DNA of 64,000 nucleotides from Clostridia bacterium. GTDB lineage: Bacteria; Bacillota; Clostridia; CAKSNL01; HGM11501. Each line of letters opens with the position of its first letter. Within the stretch, counting starts at the first letter, position 1. A program made the position numbers and the translations under genes. The notes under the pieces were generated by a model, which ran no database searches, was not told the origin of the DNA, and saw only the letters and a program-made list of their open reading frames with translations. The DNA lies in the NCBI GenBank assembly GCA_017411325.1, contig JAFQQJ010000040.1, positions 62,001-126,000 on the forward strand. Reading direction: 5' to 3'. Shown in pieces: positions 53,825 through 62,505 of the stretch.

Positions 53825-54916
53825 CTATTTAAGCAATTCTATAGCATAATCTGCGTTTTTTTCCGCTTTCTCCTTAAGCAGAGCATTAGTCTCCTTAAGC
53901 TTTCTTCTGCTTTCTTCCCTGCCTGTCACCATAGAATCCAGCACCGACTCTGCCTCGCTTTTGCAAAGCCTTTCAACATCTATACACGCACTTTGTCCGA
54001 TAGATTCCATAAACGCACTTACCTTAGGATCATATACAAGCGCCATAGCCGGTTTTTCCAGAGTCGTTGCATATATCAGAGAATGAAGTCGCATCCCTAT
54101 GACAAGCTCCGCCTCGGACAAAACCGAAAACATTTCCGGCACCGTAAGCTCACGGTTGATAATATAGCTTCTGTTTTTCATCCTGCTTCGTATTTCCCCG
54201 GAAATACGCGTATCGTGAGGATACTGCATAGGCACAAAAAGCGGATAAATCCCATGCTTTTCCACTAAAAAATCGCAAAGCGAAGCAATTATGTCATTAA
54301 AATCCTTAACGGAGTTTTTCCATTCCCTTACAGAAACCACGGCAAGCTTCGTTCCTTCGGGAACCCCAGCCATTTTTTTATAGTATTCTCCCGACAGTGT
54401 AAGATCGGTATCCAGCGTAAACGCAGGATCTGCCGTTATTTCTATCATGGGCCTTGTGACGCCGAGATTTTTAAGTTCAATATCCGACTTATCGTCCCTT
54501 AAAGTTATTACCTCCACCTTATCGAGAAGCTTTGCCGCCAAATGCCTGTCCCCTTTTTTTACAATGGGGCCTATTCCGTTGGCGTACAGCATTGTCTTAA
54601 GCCCGCACATATGAGCAAGACCTATTATTCCGAGATAATACTTTATACTTTTACTGCTTGTCACATCCTGAAGCAGGCTTCCTCCTCCAAAAAGGAGCAT
54701 TTTCGCCTTCTTCATTTCTTTTACAATCTCGAATAAATTGTAGCGGCCTATAGATTTCACCCCATAGACGCGTGCTGTATCTTCAGGAGTTTTCGACAGC
54801 ACCGTTACGGATATATCCGGCTTTTTCTTTCTGAGTGTGGATAAGATTGCAAAGAGCAGAGCCTCATCCCCGCTGTTACGAAAACCGTGATATCCTGATA
54901 TTATAATATCTGACAT
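53825..54916 (-). CDS. csaB: CsaB-type polysaccharide pyruvyl transferase
   Basis: The 363-residue product opens MSDIIISGYHGFRNSGDEALL and has LLFGGGSLLQDVTSSKSIKYY, MLYANGIGPI, ITLRDDKSD, ITADPAFTL and VIGMRLHSLIYATT, the pattern of the CsaB family. CsaB puts ketal-pyruvate on secondary cell-wall polysaccharide, which anchors SLH-domain proteins. The gene overlaps the upstream membrane-protein gene by one base (54916), and the order murJ, DUF5693, csaB is seen in other Clostridia. Confidence 0.92.
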   Translation of the reverse strand: MSDIIISGYHGFRNSGDEALLFAILSTLRKKKPDISVTVLSKTPEDTARVYGVKSIGRYNLFEIVKEMKKAKMLLFGGGSLLQDVTSSKSIKYYLGIIGLAHMCGLKTMLYANGIGPIVKKGDRHLAAKLLDKVEVITLRDDKSDIELKNLGVTRPMIEITADPAFTLDTDLTLSGEYYKKMAGVPEGTKLAVVSVREWKNSVKDFNDIIASLCDFLVEKHGIYPLFVPMQYPHDTRISGEIRSRMKNRSYIINRELTVPEMFSVLSEAELVIGMRLHSLIYATTLEKPAMALVYDPKVSAFMESIGQSACIDVERLCKSEAESVLDSMVTGREESRRKLKETNALLKEKAEKNADYAIELLK

Positions 54917-56994
54917 TACTCCATCTCCGTGTTTTTCTCTGCTTTGAACAGTTCGTTAAGCTTGAATTTTTTAATTAAAATTCTTACAATTCTCACCAGA
55001 ACAAGATTTGCAACATACGCAAACACCGACACGACTGCACCTATTAAAATGCCGTTTACAACTCGCATATACATAACAGATGCATCCGCAAATACGTGAC
55101 AGAAGGTATTCGTAACAGATGCGGCAAGAATTGAAGCTCCAATGGCAAGAACCCATTGTATAAGCTTGATGTCATGGTGCTTCACATAGTAGAAGAACAG
55201 AACAAGACAGGGATAGCCTATAAGGAACTCCTTGGTTCTCGGACGTGCGGGGAATGCTTCGGTTATAGCTGTTCTCATAGCTGTTTCAAGCGCACTTATT
55301 GTATTTACGTTGCCGCTTCTTAATATATAATAATAGCCCACCATAAGAATTGCGCCTGCGATAAGCACCCAGTAAACCTTTATTTCCGCAAAGAGAGCCT
55401 TTTTGAAATCAAGTCCCATAAAAATATTATCCTTCTTCATAAATATGAAGTAGTAAATTACCGCCGTGTAGGCAATGGGAAGCATCAAGGTCATCTTGAT
55501 TCCTCTGAATATCTCATTGTTGATATAGAAGTCCACTCCGGAAAGAAGAGTGCACATTCCGATAACTCCGATGCAAAGCACCGCTATCATAAGGGCAACC
55601 GTTGAAATAATGCCAAGAAGAGTGTTCATTTTTTCCGCATAATTCTTGACAAATTTCAAAACCACAGTCATAGCAAAGCAGGAAACAGCAAGACAGAATA
55701 CCGTGGGATAAAGGAGCAGCAGCCCTTTCGGCATTGCATATGTTGCAAGGAATCCTAAGATTGCAACTATAACGGCCGCTATAAGTAATCCGGTTTTCTC
55801 CTTGCCGAATACCATAGAAAATGCAAGATAAAGCATCATAACAACCGCCGCTGCCGCAAGTCCGTAATTAAAACGGCGGTTAACATCATAGTCAAACGGG
55901 GTTGTTTCTCCGTTTACTTCGTAGCCTGCATCCTTTATATCCTGTATGAACATTTTTGTTGCCATAAGAGTCTTATCTGCGCCCTCGTCAAATGTATAAA
56001 CGATAGGCGCCTGCTGAGTAATCGTGATAAACCTTATATTTCTGTCTACAACTGAATTGAAAAACTGCTGTGCTCTGTACTTGTAACCTGTATCATCTGC
56101 ATGGGAATCGTCATAGGTTTCATAAGAGCGCACAACTTTTTTGCTTCCGTCTTTGCCCATAACTTTATCGAATATATAGTCGAATCCGAAAAATTTCTGA
56201 TTGGAAAGCTGGCTTGCCTCCTCGGTTACCACAAGTGTCATATCGTTATTCACCAGTATATCTGCAATACCGGTGTAATTTTTCTTGATACTTTCTTTAT
56301 CAGAATACTCTTTGTTTGAAACCTTAAGATTGAAATATTCCACATCATATTTCTTAACAATGCTGTCTATATGTTCAAGGTACTCAAGCTTGGAATAGTT
56401 TTTCGGCTTAAACGACAAAACTATTTCAAAGCCCATATTGTGAAGCTCTTCTATTTTCTTTTCATCAAAGCCCATTGTCATATTCCAAAGTTCTTCCCTT
56501 CCGTTGAAGAAAGCATATATATCCATATCGGTAACTTCGGAAATTTTCACATAGTCAAGGGAAGTATATTTCATAGGTATGAGCTTTGCAAGCTTTTCTC
56601 TCGCATAATCCCTTTTTACCATAAGAAGATAGGAGTCATAGCTTACCTCAGGATGATTTGCTTCAATTTTATCGGCAATAATCATACTTTCCTCATCGTA
56701 CTTATGGCGAAGTGTATTGAACTTGATGCAGGTGATATCGCCACGTGCCACAAGAGCGTTGACGTCATCCTCCATAACCGTTATCTTATTTACTCCGGCA
56801 TCAAGAAACTTTTCGAGCATCTCGGAAAGCTTTTCATCAGATACCTTGTTTCTTAAGTCATTATACAAAAGCGAAACAGATACATTTTTATTTCCCTGCT
56901 CATTTTGCACCCTTGTAACAAGTGCGGGAACAAAGGATAAAAATATCACACCCAAAATAATCCATGCCAGAAATTTAGTTAAAAACTTTTTCAT
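54916..56994 (-). CDS. DUF5693-family membrane protein, 692 residues
   Basis: An N-terminal signal anchor (LTKFLAWIILGVIFLSFVPALV) is followed by an extracellular region of about 360 residues (EMLEKFLDAGVNKITVMEDD onward) and then about eight to ten membrane segments in the C-terminal half. This layout and the murJ and csaB neighbours match the DUF5693 family, whose role is unknown. A cell-envelope task, such as exporting or modifying wall polymers, is inferred from context. It overlaps murJ by 4 bp. Confidence 0.8.
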   Translation of the reverse strand: MKKFLTKFLAWIILGVIFLSFVPALVTRVQNEQGNKNVSVSLLYNDLRNKVSDEKLSEMLEKFLDAGVNKITVMEDDVNALVARGDITCIKFNTLRHKYDEESMIIADKIEANHPEVSYDSYLLMVKRDYAREKLAKLIPMKYTSLDYVKISEVTDMDIYAFFNGREELWNMTMGFDEKKIEELHNMGFEIVLSFKPKNYSKLEYLEHIDSIVKKYDVEYFNLKVSNKEYSDKESIKKNYTGIADILVNNDMTLVVTEEASQLSNQKFFGFDYIFDKVMGKDGSKKVVRSYETYDDSHADDTGYKYRAQQFFNSVVDRNIRFITITQQAPIVYTFDEGADKTLMATKMFIQDIKDAGYEVNGETTPFDYDVNRRFNYGLAAAAVVMMLYLAFSMVFGKEKTGLLIAAVIVAILGFLATYAMPKGLLLLYPTVFCLAVSCFAMTVVLKFVKNYAEKMNTLLGIISTVALMIAVLCIGVIGMCTLLSGVDFYINNEIFRGIKMTLMLPIAYTAVIYYFIFMKKDNIFMGLDFKKALFAEIKVYWVLIAGAILMVGYYYILRSGNVNTISALETAMRTAITEAFPARPRTKEFLIGYPCLVLFFYYVKHHDIKLIQWVLAIGASILAASVTNTFCHVFADASVMYMRVVNGILIGAVVSVFAYVANLVLVRIVRILIKKFKLNELFKAEKNTEME

Positions 56995-58490
56995 TTTACT
57001 TCCTCTCTTTCTCTCTTCATAAGTCTCTTAAGAATGCCTGTAAAATAAAGGCCCGCAATATATGTCACGCCGCAGGCAGCAAGCGGAACAAGGAATGTCA
57101 TATATCCGTGGGTGAAATCCTTTAAGAAAACATTAAATACAACATATACCGCTGTTGCCAAAGCACCGGATACTGCTATTTTCCCTATATCCGTAAGAAG
57201 ACCTTTCTGAAAATAGGGGCCTGTTACCTTTCTCATACCTACAGCGATGGCAACGGCATACAAGGTAAGAAGCACACTTGTTGAAGATGCTGTAAGAACC
57301 GATGTCAATTCAGGATTTTCCGAAAGCGGTGAAGCCTTAATACCAAGATTTATGCCCACATTTGCAACCACAACCGCAACAGTACCTATAACCGTATATT
57401 TGTACTTTTCCGCGAGGTAGAGTATTTTATTGAAAAGTTCCTGAGCCACATAGCCAAGCACGCCAAGGCTGTATATAAAGAACATTTTTGAAACAGCAAG
57501 TGTTGACTCGGAAGTGAATTCTCCCCTCTCATATACAAGGCGTATAACATCTTCTCCGAAAAAGCCCACAACCAGCAAAAAAGGAAGGAATATCGCAACC
57601 ATTATCGTTATAATATACTGTACAAGCTCGTTAACATAGGTTATCTGCCCTTCCTCATAATTCTTGGAAATCGAAGGAAACACAACCGTTGACATTGCTA
57701 CAACAAAAACGCTGGATATCGTTATAAAGAGGTTTGATGCATAGTTGAAGGTTGCAGCATCTCCCACAAAGGCTCTGTCAATATATACGCAAAGCTGAAA
57801 CATCATATTGGATATAAATATCCAGAGTATCTCGGGACTCTTGTCCTTCTTTATAAGACTTTTATCCTTCTTTTCAAGGAAGGAATATCCCTTTTTGTAA
57901 AAAGCGGGAAGCTGAATAACTATGTGGAAAAACCATCCGATTGTAGTAACAAGAGCCACAGCCATAATATCCACATTTTCAAAAAGAAGGGCTGCAATTA
58001 TTGCCACATTAAAGGGAAGGCTCATAATTGAGGTTATAAAATAAACCTTCTTATTCTGTAAAAGTCCCGATACGATGTATGCCACCACTACAAAAACGAG
58101 AGACGGCGCCATTAAGTACATCATTTTTACGGCAAGGTCAAATTCCTCAGCCGAAAGCCCCGGCAAAACCGCGTTTACTATAGGCTCTGCAAGAAGTGCA
58201 ACAGCCAATGCCGCAACCGTGAGAGCCAGAATACTCTTACGGAGAAACGATGCCGCATAGGATTTTTCACATCCCGCATTTTCTTCCTTGTTGAGATTTT
58301 TTATAACAAGGGTTGAAAGAGCAACCCCTATTCCCGTAAATATAAGGTTTACAAGCCCGAAAACCTGTGAGTAAATATCCGCTTCTGTTCCCGTTCCGAA
58401 AACACCCGCAAAAGCCATATCCCTGAAAAAGCCAAGACCTTTTGCAAGCAGTATTCCGATTACAACCAAAATATAAGACTTTCCAAGCAC
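56991..58490 (-). CDS. murJ: MurJ/MviN-like lipid II flippase family protein
   Basis: The 499-residue product has about 14 membrane segments and the MurJ/MOP pattern (LLAKGLGFFRDMAFAGVFGTGTEADIY, TVVFPSISKNYEEGQ). MurJ flips lipid II; since it lies with csaB and DUF5693 it may instead flip the precursor of a secondary wall polymer, an alternative the sequence cannot exclude. Its promoter (58532-58560) is divergent from that of the phosphodiester-glycosidase gene. Confidence 0.87.
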   Translation of the reverse strand: MLGKSYILVVIGILLAKGLGFFRDMAFAGVFGTGTEADIYSQVFGLVNLIFTGIGVALSTLVIKNLNKEENAGCEKSYAASFLRKSILALTVAALAVALLAEPIVNAVLPGLSAEEFDLAVKMMYLMAPSLVFVVVAYIVSGLLQNKKVYFITSIMSLPFNVAIIAALLFENVDIMAVALVTTIGWFFHIVIQLPAFYKKGYSFLEKKDKSLIKKDKSPEILWIFISNMMFQLCVYIDRAFVGDAATFNYASNLFITISSVFVVAMSTVVFPSISKNYEEGQITYVNELVQYIITIMVAIFLPFLLVVGFFGEDVIRLVYERGEFTSESTLAVSKMFFIYSLGVLGYVAQELFNKILYLAEKYKYTVIGTVAVVVANVGINLGIKASPLSENPELTSVLTASSTSVLLTLYAVAIAVGMRKVTGPYFQKGLLTDIGKIAVSGALATAVYVVFNVFLKDFTHGYMTFLVPLAACGVTYIAGLYFTGILKRLMKREREEVK

Positions 58491-58531
58491 TTTATCCCGT
58501 CCTTCCTTTCAAGACATATTCAATCTATTAT

Positions 58532-58560
58532 ATTTTATACCATAACCTGTTAATAGTCAA
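58532..58560 (-). promoter_or_regulatory. Promoter of the murJ-DUF5693-csaB unit
   Basis: Minus-strand TTGACT (58560-58555), 17-nt spacer and TAAAAT (58537-58532), 42 bp upstream of the ATG at 58490. Confidence 0.75.
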
Positions 58561-58580
58561 TGATTTCCTTAATTTTTTTA

Positions 58581-58609
58581 TTGCAAATGAGACGTATTTA
58601 TATTAAAAT
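58581..58609 (+). promoter_or_regulatory. Promoter of the phosphodiester-glycosidase-like gene
   Basis: TTGCAA (58581-58586), 17-nt spacer and TAAAAT (58604-58609), 34 bp upstream of the ATG at 58644, with AAGGAAAGGA as the ribosome site. Confidence 0.6.
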
Positions 58610-58643
58610 ATATTATAAGATTTCAAGGAAAGGACAACACAAG

Positions 58644-61331
58644 ATGAAAAAGATTTCCGCACTTTTGTTTGCACTCACCATCTTACTTTCACATGCTTCC
58701 GCAAAGGAAATTTACAGATACGAAGAAACCATTCCCGTTTCAGCGGGAATTACCCTTACAAAGGTGGAAGAGTTTCATTCCGGTCACAACATAAGCTATT
58801 CTTATATAGAAGCCGACCTCACAAACGAAAACATCGGTTTAACCCTGTTAAAATCAAAGCGCGGTATGGATTATTCGGAAACCAACGCCGCCCTTGCCTC
58901 ATCCGAAGAGGATGTTGTAGCATCGCTTAACGCAGATTTCTTTTCCCACGTCGAAAACAAAACCATCGCCCTCGGCATAGAGATAAAGGACGGTAAAATG
59001 CTTCAGTCCCCCATCAATCCCGGCACTATGGCAACCTTTTCACTGATTGACGGTGAAGTTTTGATGAGCTATCTGGATTTTCACATTATGGCGGTTGCTC
59101 CCAACTGGGAATATGAAGAAATACGCCACTTAAACAAGCACACCTCATATTACGGCGATATCCTTATGTTTACAAAGGAGTTTAACGGAGGCTACTCCCC
59201 GGCTCCCGGAGGGGAAGTTCTGGAAGTAGTGGTAGAAGACGGCATAATCACCGAATTCCGTCGAAATGAAGGCCCCTGCCCTATTCCCGAAAACGGATGC
59301 GTACTTGCTGTTTCCGAGGGGAGCAGTATGTTTTTTTCAAACAATTTTGAAATAGGAGACGAAATCAAATTCGACTATTATATATCCCCTGACATAAAAG
59401 ATGCCGACCTTGCCTTCGGCGGAGGTGCGATGCTGGTATCAGAGGGCACTGCTCTCAAAGAGTTTTCCCACAACATCACGGGTTATAATCCCAGAAGCGC
59501 AATAGGCATTTCAGAAGACGGTGAAACCTTATACCTTGTTGCAGTAAACGGAAGGCAGGGGATGAGTCGCGGAATGACGATGGCTGAGCTTTCAGATCTT
59601 ATGGTAAAGCTTGGATGCTACAGTGCTGTCAATCTGGACGGCGGAGGCTCCACAAGTATGCTTGCATCCACAATATGGAATGAGAAAATGCACGTCGTAA
59701 ACTCCCCCACAGAAACAAGGCGCGTAATAAACGCCATCGGTCTTACCTATAAGGATTCTTCCGAGGATCTGCCCCCGTACAAAATTGCTCTCGAAAGCGA
59801 AAAAAATATCGTTTTCACAGGTGAAAGCGTAAAAATTCTTTCTGCCGTTTATGATGAAAATTCAAGGGCTGTGGAAGGGGAAATAACCTGGTCTTCCGAT
59901 TCGGGGAAAATTGAAGACGGAATCTTTACCGCAGAAAAAGGCGGCAAAGCAACAATTACCGCAAAAAGCGGAAAGGCAACCGGAAATACCGAAATTTTTG
60001 TAGTGGATGAAATTTCCGGAATCAATGTGCCCGGCAAGCTGAAGCTTTCACCCGGAGAAAGCAAAACCTTATCCATAGAGGTTTTCGATAACGACGGGCA
60101 TTATACTCAAGCGGAAAACACAAAGCCCTTTACTTTTGTATCCGATAATCCGGAGGTTATTTCCGTATCGGAGGGGAAAATCACAGCACACAGAAACGGC
60201 AGAGCAACCATTACTGTAAAAAAAGATAATGCCGAAGCCTTTATTTCGGTTGTTTCAGGAGCAGACAGTGAAGAAACAACATATGACTTTGAGGAAGATG
60301 AAAGCACATTAATCACTTATCCCTCTTATGTAGGCGGTGATTATCATTTATCGGAAGACCGCTTCATTTCCGGAAAAAAATCAGGAGCTTTGAGCTTTGA
60401 TTTTACCGCTGAAACCGAAGATTCCAAGGCTGTATATTTTTCCTTCAATACACCTTTGACACTTGGCAACGGCGGAGGAGCTTTTTCAGTTTCTGTTTAC
60501 ACCGAAGACGACTTCCATCACGAAATCAGAGCCCTGCTGACGGATGCTTCGGGCAACGATGTAAGGATTGTCCTGGGCGAAAATCTGGAAGGCGGCACAT
60601 GGCACAAGCTCAAAGGAGCTTTGCCTGAAGATGCTTACCATCCCCTCACCTTAAAACGCATATATGCGCTCTATCAGCCTGAGGAAGAAAAAGACTTCGG
60701 AACTTTATACTTCGATGATTTGACCTTTTCCTCTTCAATTCCCTACAGCTATCCTTATAAATCCGCCAACATATATGAAGACTCAGCTGAAAAAGAAGGC
60801 GACGGAACAAAAATAAGAGTCGGCGCCTTATCGGGAACAAAGGAAAACCTCATAACACTGTTTTCCGATACCGAAATGACAAAAGCCGTAAAGGATGCAG
60901 ATTACGGAATTCTTCTCGGCTCAGGCAGCGGTTTTTCAACAAGTGAAGAAGAAAATGCCCTTTTCATAACCGTTGACACAAAAAAAGGCGGAATAAGAAA
61001 GACTTCCTCATCCCAGTGGGAATCTCTTAAGAAAGTCATTGACGAAAGTGATAAGAACTTTATCTTCATCGCAAGCGACAATCCTGTTTTCGGCTCTGAC
61101 GAATTTGAAAACAGGGTATTAAAAGATTATCTTGCCTCGACAGGAAAGACGGTGACAGTTATAAGTAAAGGGGAATCAGACTCCCTTTCGATAATCGGCG
61201 GGGTAAGATATTTCACCCTCGCCCCCATTGATAACGATTTCGACCTTTCATCAAGAGTTGAAAAAATACACTATCTTGAATTTCATCTCGGAGACAGCTT
61301 CAGTTATACCAAAAAACCTCTGATAGACTAA
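58644..61331 (+). CDS. Secreted phosphodiester glycosidase family protein (NAGPA domain) with Ig-like and degenerate C-terminal domains
   Basis: A signal peptide (MKKISALLFALTILLSHASA) starts at 58644; an upstream in-frame ATG at 58560 lacks a ribosome site. The NAGPA domain covers roughly residues 60-370 (VASLNADFFSHV, FGGGAMLVSEG, NPRSAIGISEDGETLYLVAVNGR, YSAVNLDGGGSTSM), as in enzymes that uncover or cleave sugar-1-phosphodiesters. Two Big_2-like Ig domains and a jelly-roll-like segment follow. The last 180 residues look like a calcineurin-type phosphoesterase fold without the usual DxH and GNH/D metal motifs, so probably inactive. The product has 895 residues and is secreted. It might process wall or capsule phosphodiesters made by its neighbours (inference). 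Confidence 0.85.
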   Translation: MKKISALLFALTILLSHASAKEIYRYEETIPVSAGITLTKVEEFHSGHNISYSYIEADLTNENIGLTLLKSKRGMDYSETNAALASSEEDVVASLNADFFSHVENKTIALGIEIKDGKMLQSPINPGTMATFSLIDGEVLMSYLDFHIMAVAPNWEYEEIRHLNKHTSYYGDILMFTKEFNGGYSPAPGGEVLEVVVEDGIITEFRRNEGPCPIPENGCVLAVSEGSSMFFSNNFEIGDEIKFDYYISPDIKDADLAFGGGAMLVSEGTALKEFSHNITGYNPRSAIGISEDGETLYLVAVNGRQGMSRGMTMAELSDLMVKLGCYSAVNLDGGGSTSMLASTIWNEKMHVVNSPTETRRVINAIGLTYKDSSEDLPPYKIALESEKNIVFTGESVKILSAVYDENSRAVEGEITWSSDSGKIEDGIFTAEKGGKATITAKSGKATGNTEIFVVDEISGINVPGKLKLSPGESKTLSIEVFDNDGHYTQAENTKPFTFVSDNPEVISVSEGKITAHRNGRATITVKKDNAEAFISVVSGADSEETTYDFEEDESTLITYPSYVGGDYHLSEDRFISGKKSGALSFDFTAETEDSKAVYFSFNTPLTLGNGGGAFSVSVYTEDDFHHEIRALLTDASGNDVRIVLGENLEGGTWHKLKGALPEDAYHPLTLKRIYALYQPEEEKDFGTLYFDDLTFSSSIPYSYPYKSANIYEDSAEKEGDGTKIRVGALSGTKENLITLFSDTEMTKAVKDADYGILLGSGSGFSTSEEENALFITVDTKKGGIRKTSSSQWESLKKVIDESDKNFIFIASDNPVFGSDEFENRVLKDYLASTGKTVTVISKGESDSLSIIGGVRYFTLAPIDNDFDLSSRVEKIHYLEFHLGDSFSYTKKPLID

Positions 61332-61334
61332 GAC

Positions 61335-61364
61335 AAAGCCTGTAAGCATAAGCTTACAGGCTTT
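61335..61364. terminator. Bidirectional terminator
   Basis: AAAGCCTGTAAGC (61335-61347) pairs with GCTTACAGGCTTT (61352-61364), followed by ATTTCATTTTT on the plus strand. It overlaps the stop codon of the minus-strand spoVAE gene. Confidence 0.85.
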
Positions 61365-61731
61365 ATTTCATTTTTGGCTTTCTTATCACAGATGCAATAA
61401 GCCCCGCAATTATGGCGGCGGAAATTCCAGCCGCACCGGATGAAAAGCCTCCTGTTAAAACGCCCAATAATCCGTCGGTTTTAATTGCTTCCTTTACGCC
61501 CTTAAACATATTATAGCCAAAGCCCAGAAGCGGAACGGTTGCACCTGCTCCCGCAAAATCCACAAGGGGTTCATACACACCGATTAGCCCAAGCACAACT
61601 CCGAGGCATACAAGCCCGGTAAGGATTCTTGCCGGGGTAAGCTTTGTTTTGTCAATTAATATCTGGCAGACAGCGCAGATTGCACCGCCAACTAAAAAAG
61701 CCCTTAAAACCATCATCCAGCCGTAGCTCAT
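61363..61731 (-). CDS. spoVAE: Stage V sporulation protein AE (SpoVAE)
   Basis: The 122-residue product has four hydrophobic segments and the SpoVAE signature LTPARILTGLVCLGVVLGLIGVYEPL, then VDFAGAGATVPLLGFG and AAGISAAIIAGLIASVI. SpoVA proteins form the dipicolinate channel of the spore inner membrane. Its usual partners spoVAC and spoVAD are not upstream; instead it overlaps a TSUP-like gene by 4 bp, so it is an orphan spoVAE in an unrelated operon. It supports a spore-forming lineage. Confidence 0.9.
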   Translation of the reverse strand: MSYGWMMVLRAFLVGGAICAVCQILIDKTKLTPARILTGLVCLGVVLGLIGVYEPLVDFAGAGATVPLLGFGYNMFKGVKEAIKTDGLLGVLTGGFSSGAAGISAAIIAGLIASVIRKPKMK

Positions 61732-62090
61732 TCTTTTGCCTCCTGCTTTTTAAAAAGCTCCATAAGACCGAATACAACCAAAAATACGCCAAACATTTTT
61801 CTCAAGATATCGCCCTCCGTAAGATTTGCCGTTATACTTCCCGCTATGGCTCCGGGTATGCCGGAGAGCGAAAGAACAATGGCTTTTTTCATATCAATAT
61901 TTTTATTTTTTATGTGTATGACAAGTGCCGAAATTGCTGTCGGAATAAAAAAAATCAGATTGGTGCTCTGGGCAACGTGCTGACTAAGATCAGAAAAGAA
62001 AATAAGCGCAGGAATCAAAATTGCACCGCCGCCTATTCCCATTCCTCCCGCAATTCCTGAAATAAAAGAAGAAATTATAACTATGAGCAT
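61728..62090 (-). CDS. Half-size TSUP (TauE/SafE) family membrane protein
   Basis: The 120-residue product contains one repeat of the TSUP fold (about four membrane segments), with GIAGGMGIGGGAILIPALIFF, the glycine-rich box of the family. A usual TSUP transporter has two such halves in one chain of about 250 residues. The preceding gene encodes the other half, so the two products could form a heterodimer. Genes overlap by 10 bp upstream and by 4 bp (ATGA type) with spoVAE. Substrate (sulfite, sulfonate or another small anion) unknown. Confidence 0.8.
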   Translation of the reverse strand: MLIVIISSFISGIAGGMGIGGGAILIPALIFFSDLSQHVAQSTNLIFFIPTAISALVIHIKNKNIDMKKAIVLSLSGIPGAIAGSITANLTEGDILRKMFGVFLVVFGLMELFKKQEAKE

Positions 62091-62428
62091 AAAAGTCTCC
62101 AGGATGATAAAATCATCAGTATTCCGAAAATTTTGCTTACATATTTTACAGGCATTTTTTTAAGAAGATATGCCCCGAGCGCACCGCCAAAAGCACCTGA
62201 TATACCTGCGGTTACGGCTGTACTTATATCAACATTTCCCTTTATCCCGTAGGTGAAAATGCTGACTATAGAAAAGGCAAGAATTGCCATAACAGTTGTG
62301 GCGTGGGCTTTCTTTTTATCCGTTTTAAGCATCATAGTAAGCGCCAAAACCGAAATCACTCCGCCGCCGGCACCAAATAGTCCGTTCACGAATCCCGCAA
62401 TTATTCCGGTTAAGATAAGCTTAAACAT
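62081..62428 (-). CDS. Half-size TSUP (TauE/SafE) family membrane protein
   Basis: The 115-residue product has the other glycine-rich box, GIIAGFVNGLFGAGGGVISVLAL, and about four membrane segments. The start at 62428 is preceded by AAAAGGTG; an ATG at 62482 would put part of the next gene's terminator in the coding region. It pairs with the half-size gene at 61728 and heads the small operon that ends in spoVAE. Confidence 0.8.
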   Translation of the reverse strand: MFKLILTGIIAGFVNGLFGAGGGVISVLALTMMLKTDKKKAHATTVMAILAFSIVSIFTYGIKGNVDISTAVTAGISGAFGGALGAYLLKKMPVKYVSKIFGILMILSSWRLLCS

Positions 62429-62471
62429 ATAATCACCTTTTCTATTATGTGACAATTTGTATTTTTTATAC

Positions 62472-62503
62472 AAAAAAGCCAAAGACTTTCGTCTTTGGCT
62501 TTT
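62472..62503 (-). terminator. Intrinsic terminator after the right-edge surface-protein gene
   Basis: Thirteen base pairs (62503-62491 with 62486-62474) close a GAAA loop, followed by a run of T on the minus strand. It separates the surface-protein gene from the TSUP/spoVAE operon. Confidence 0.88.
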
Positions 62504-62505
62504 AA

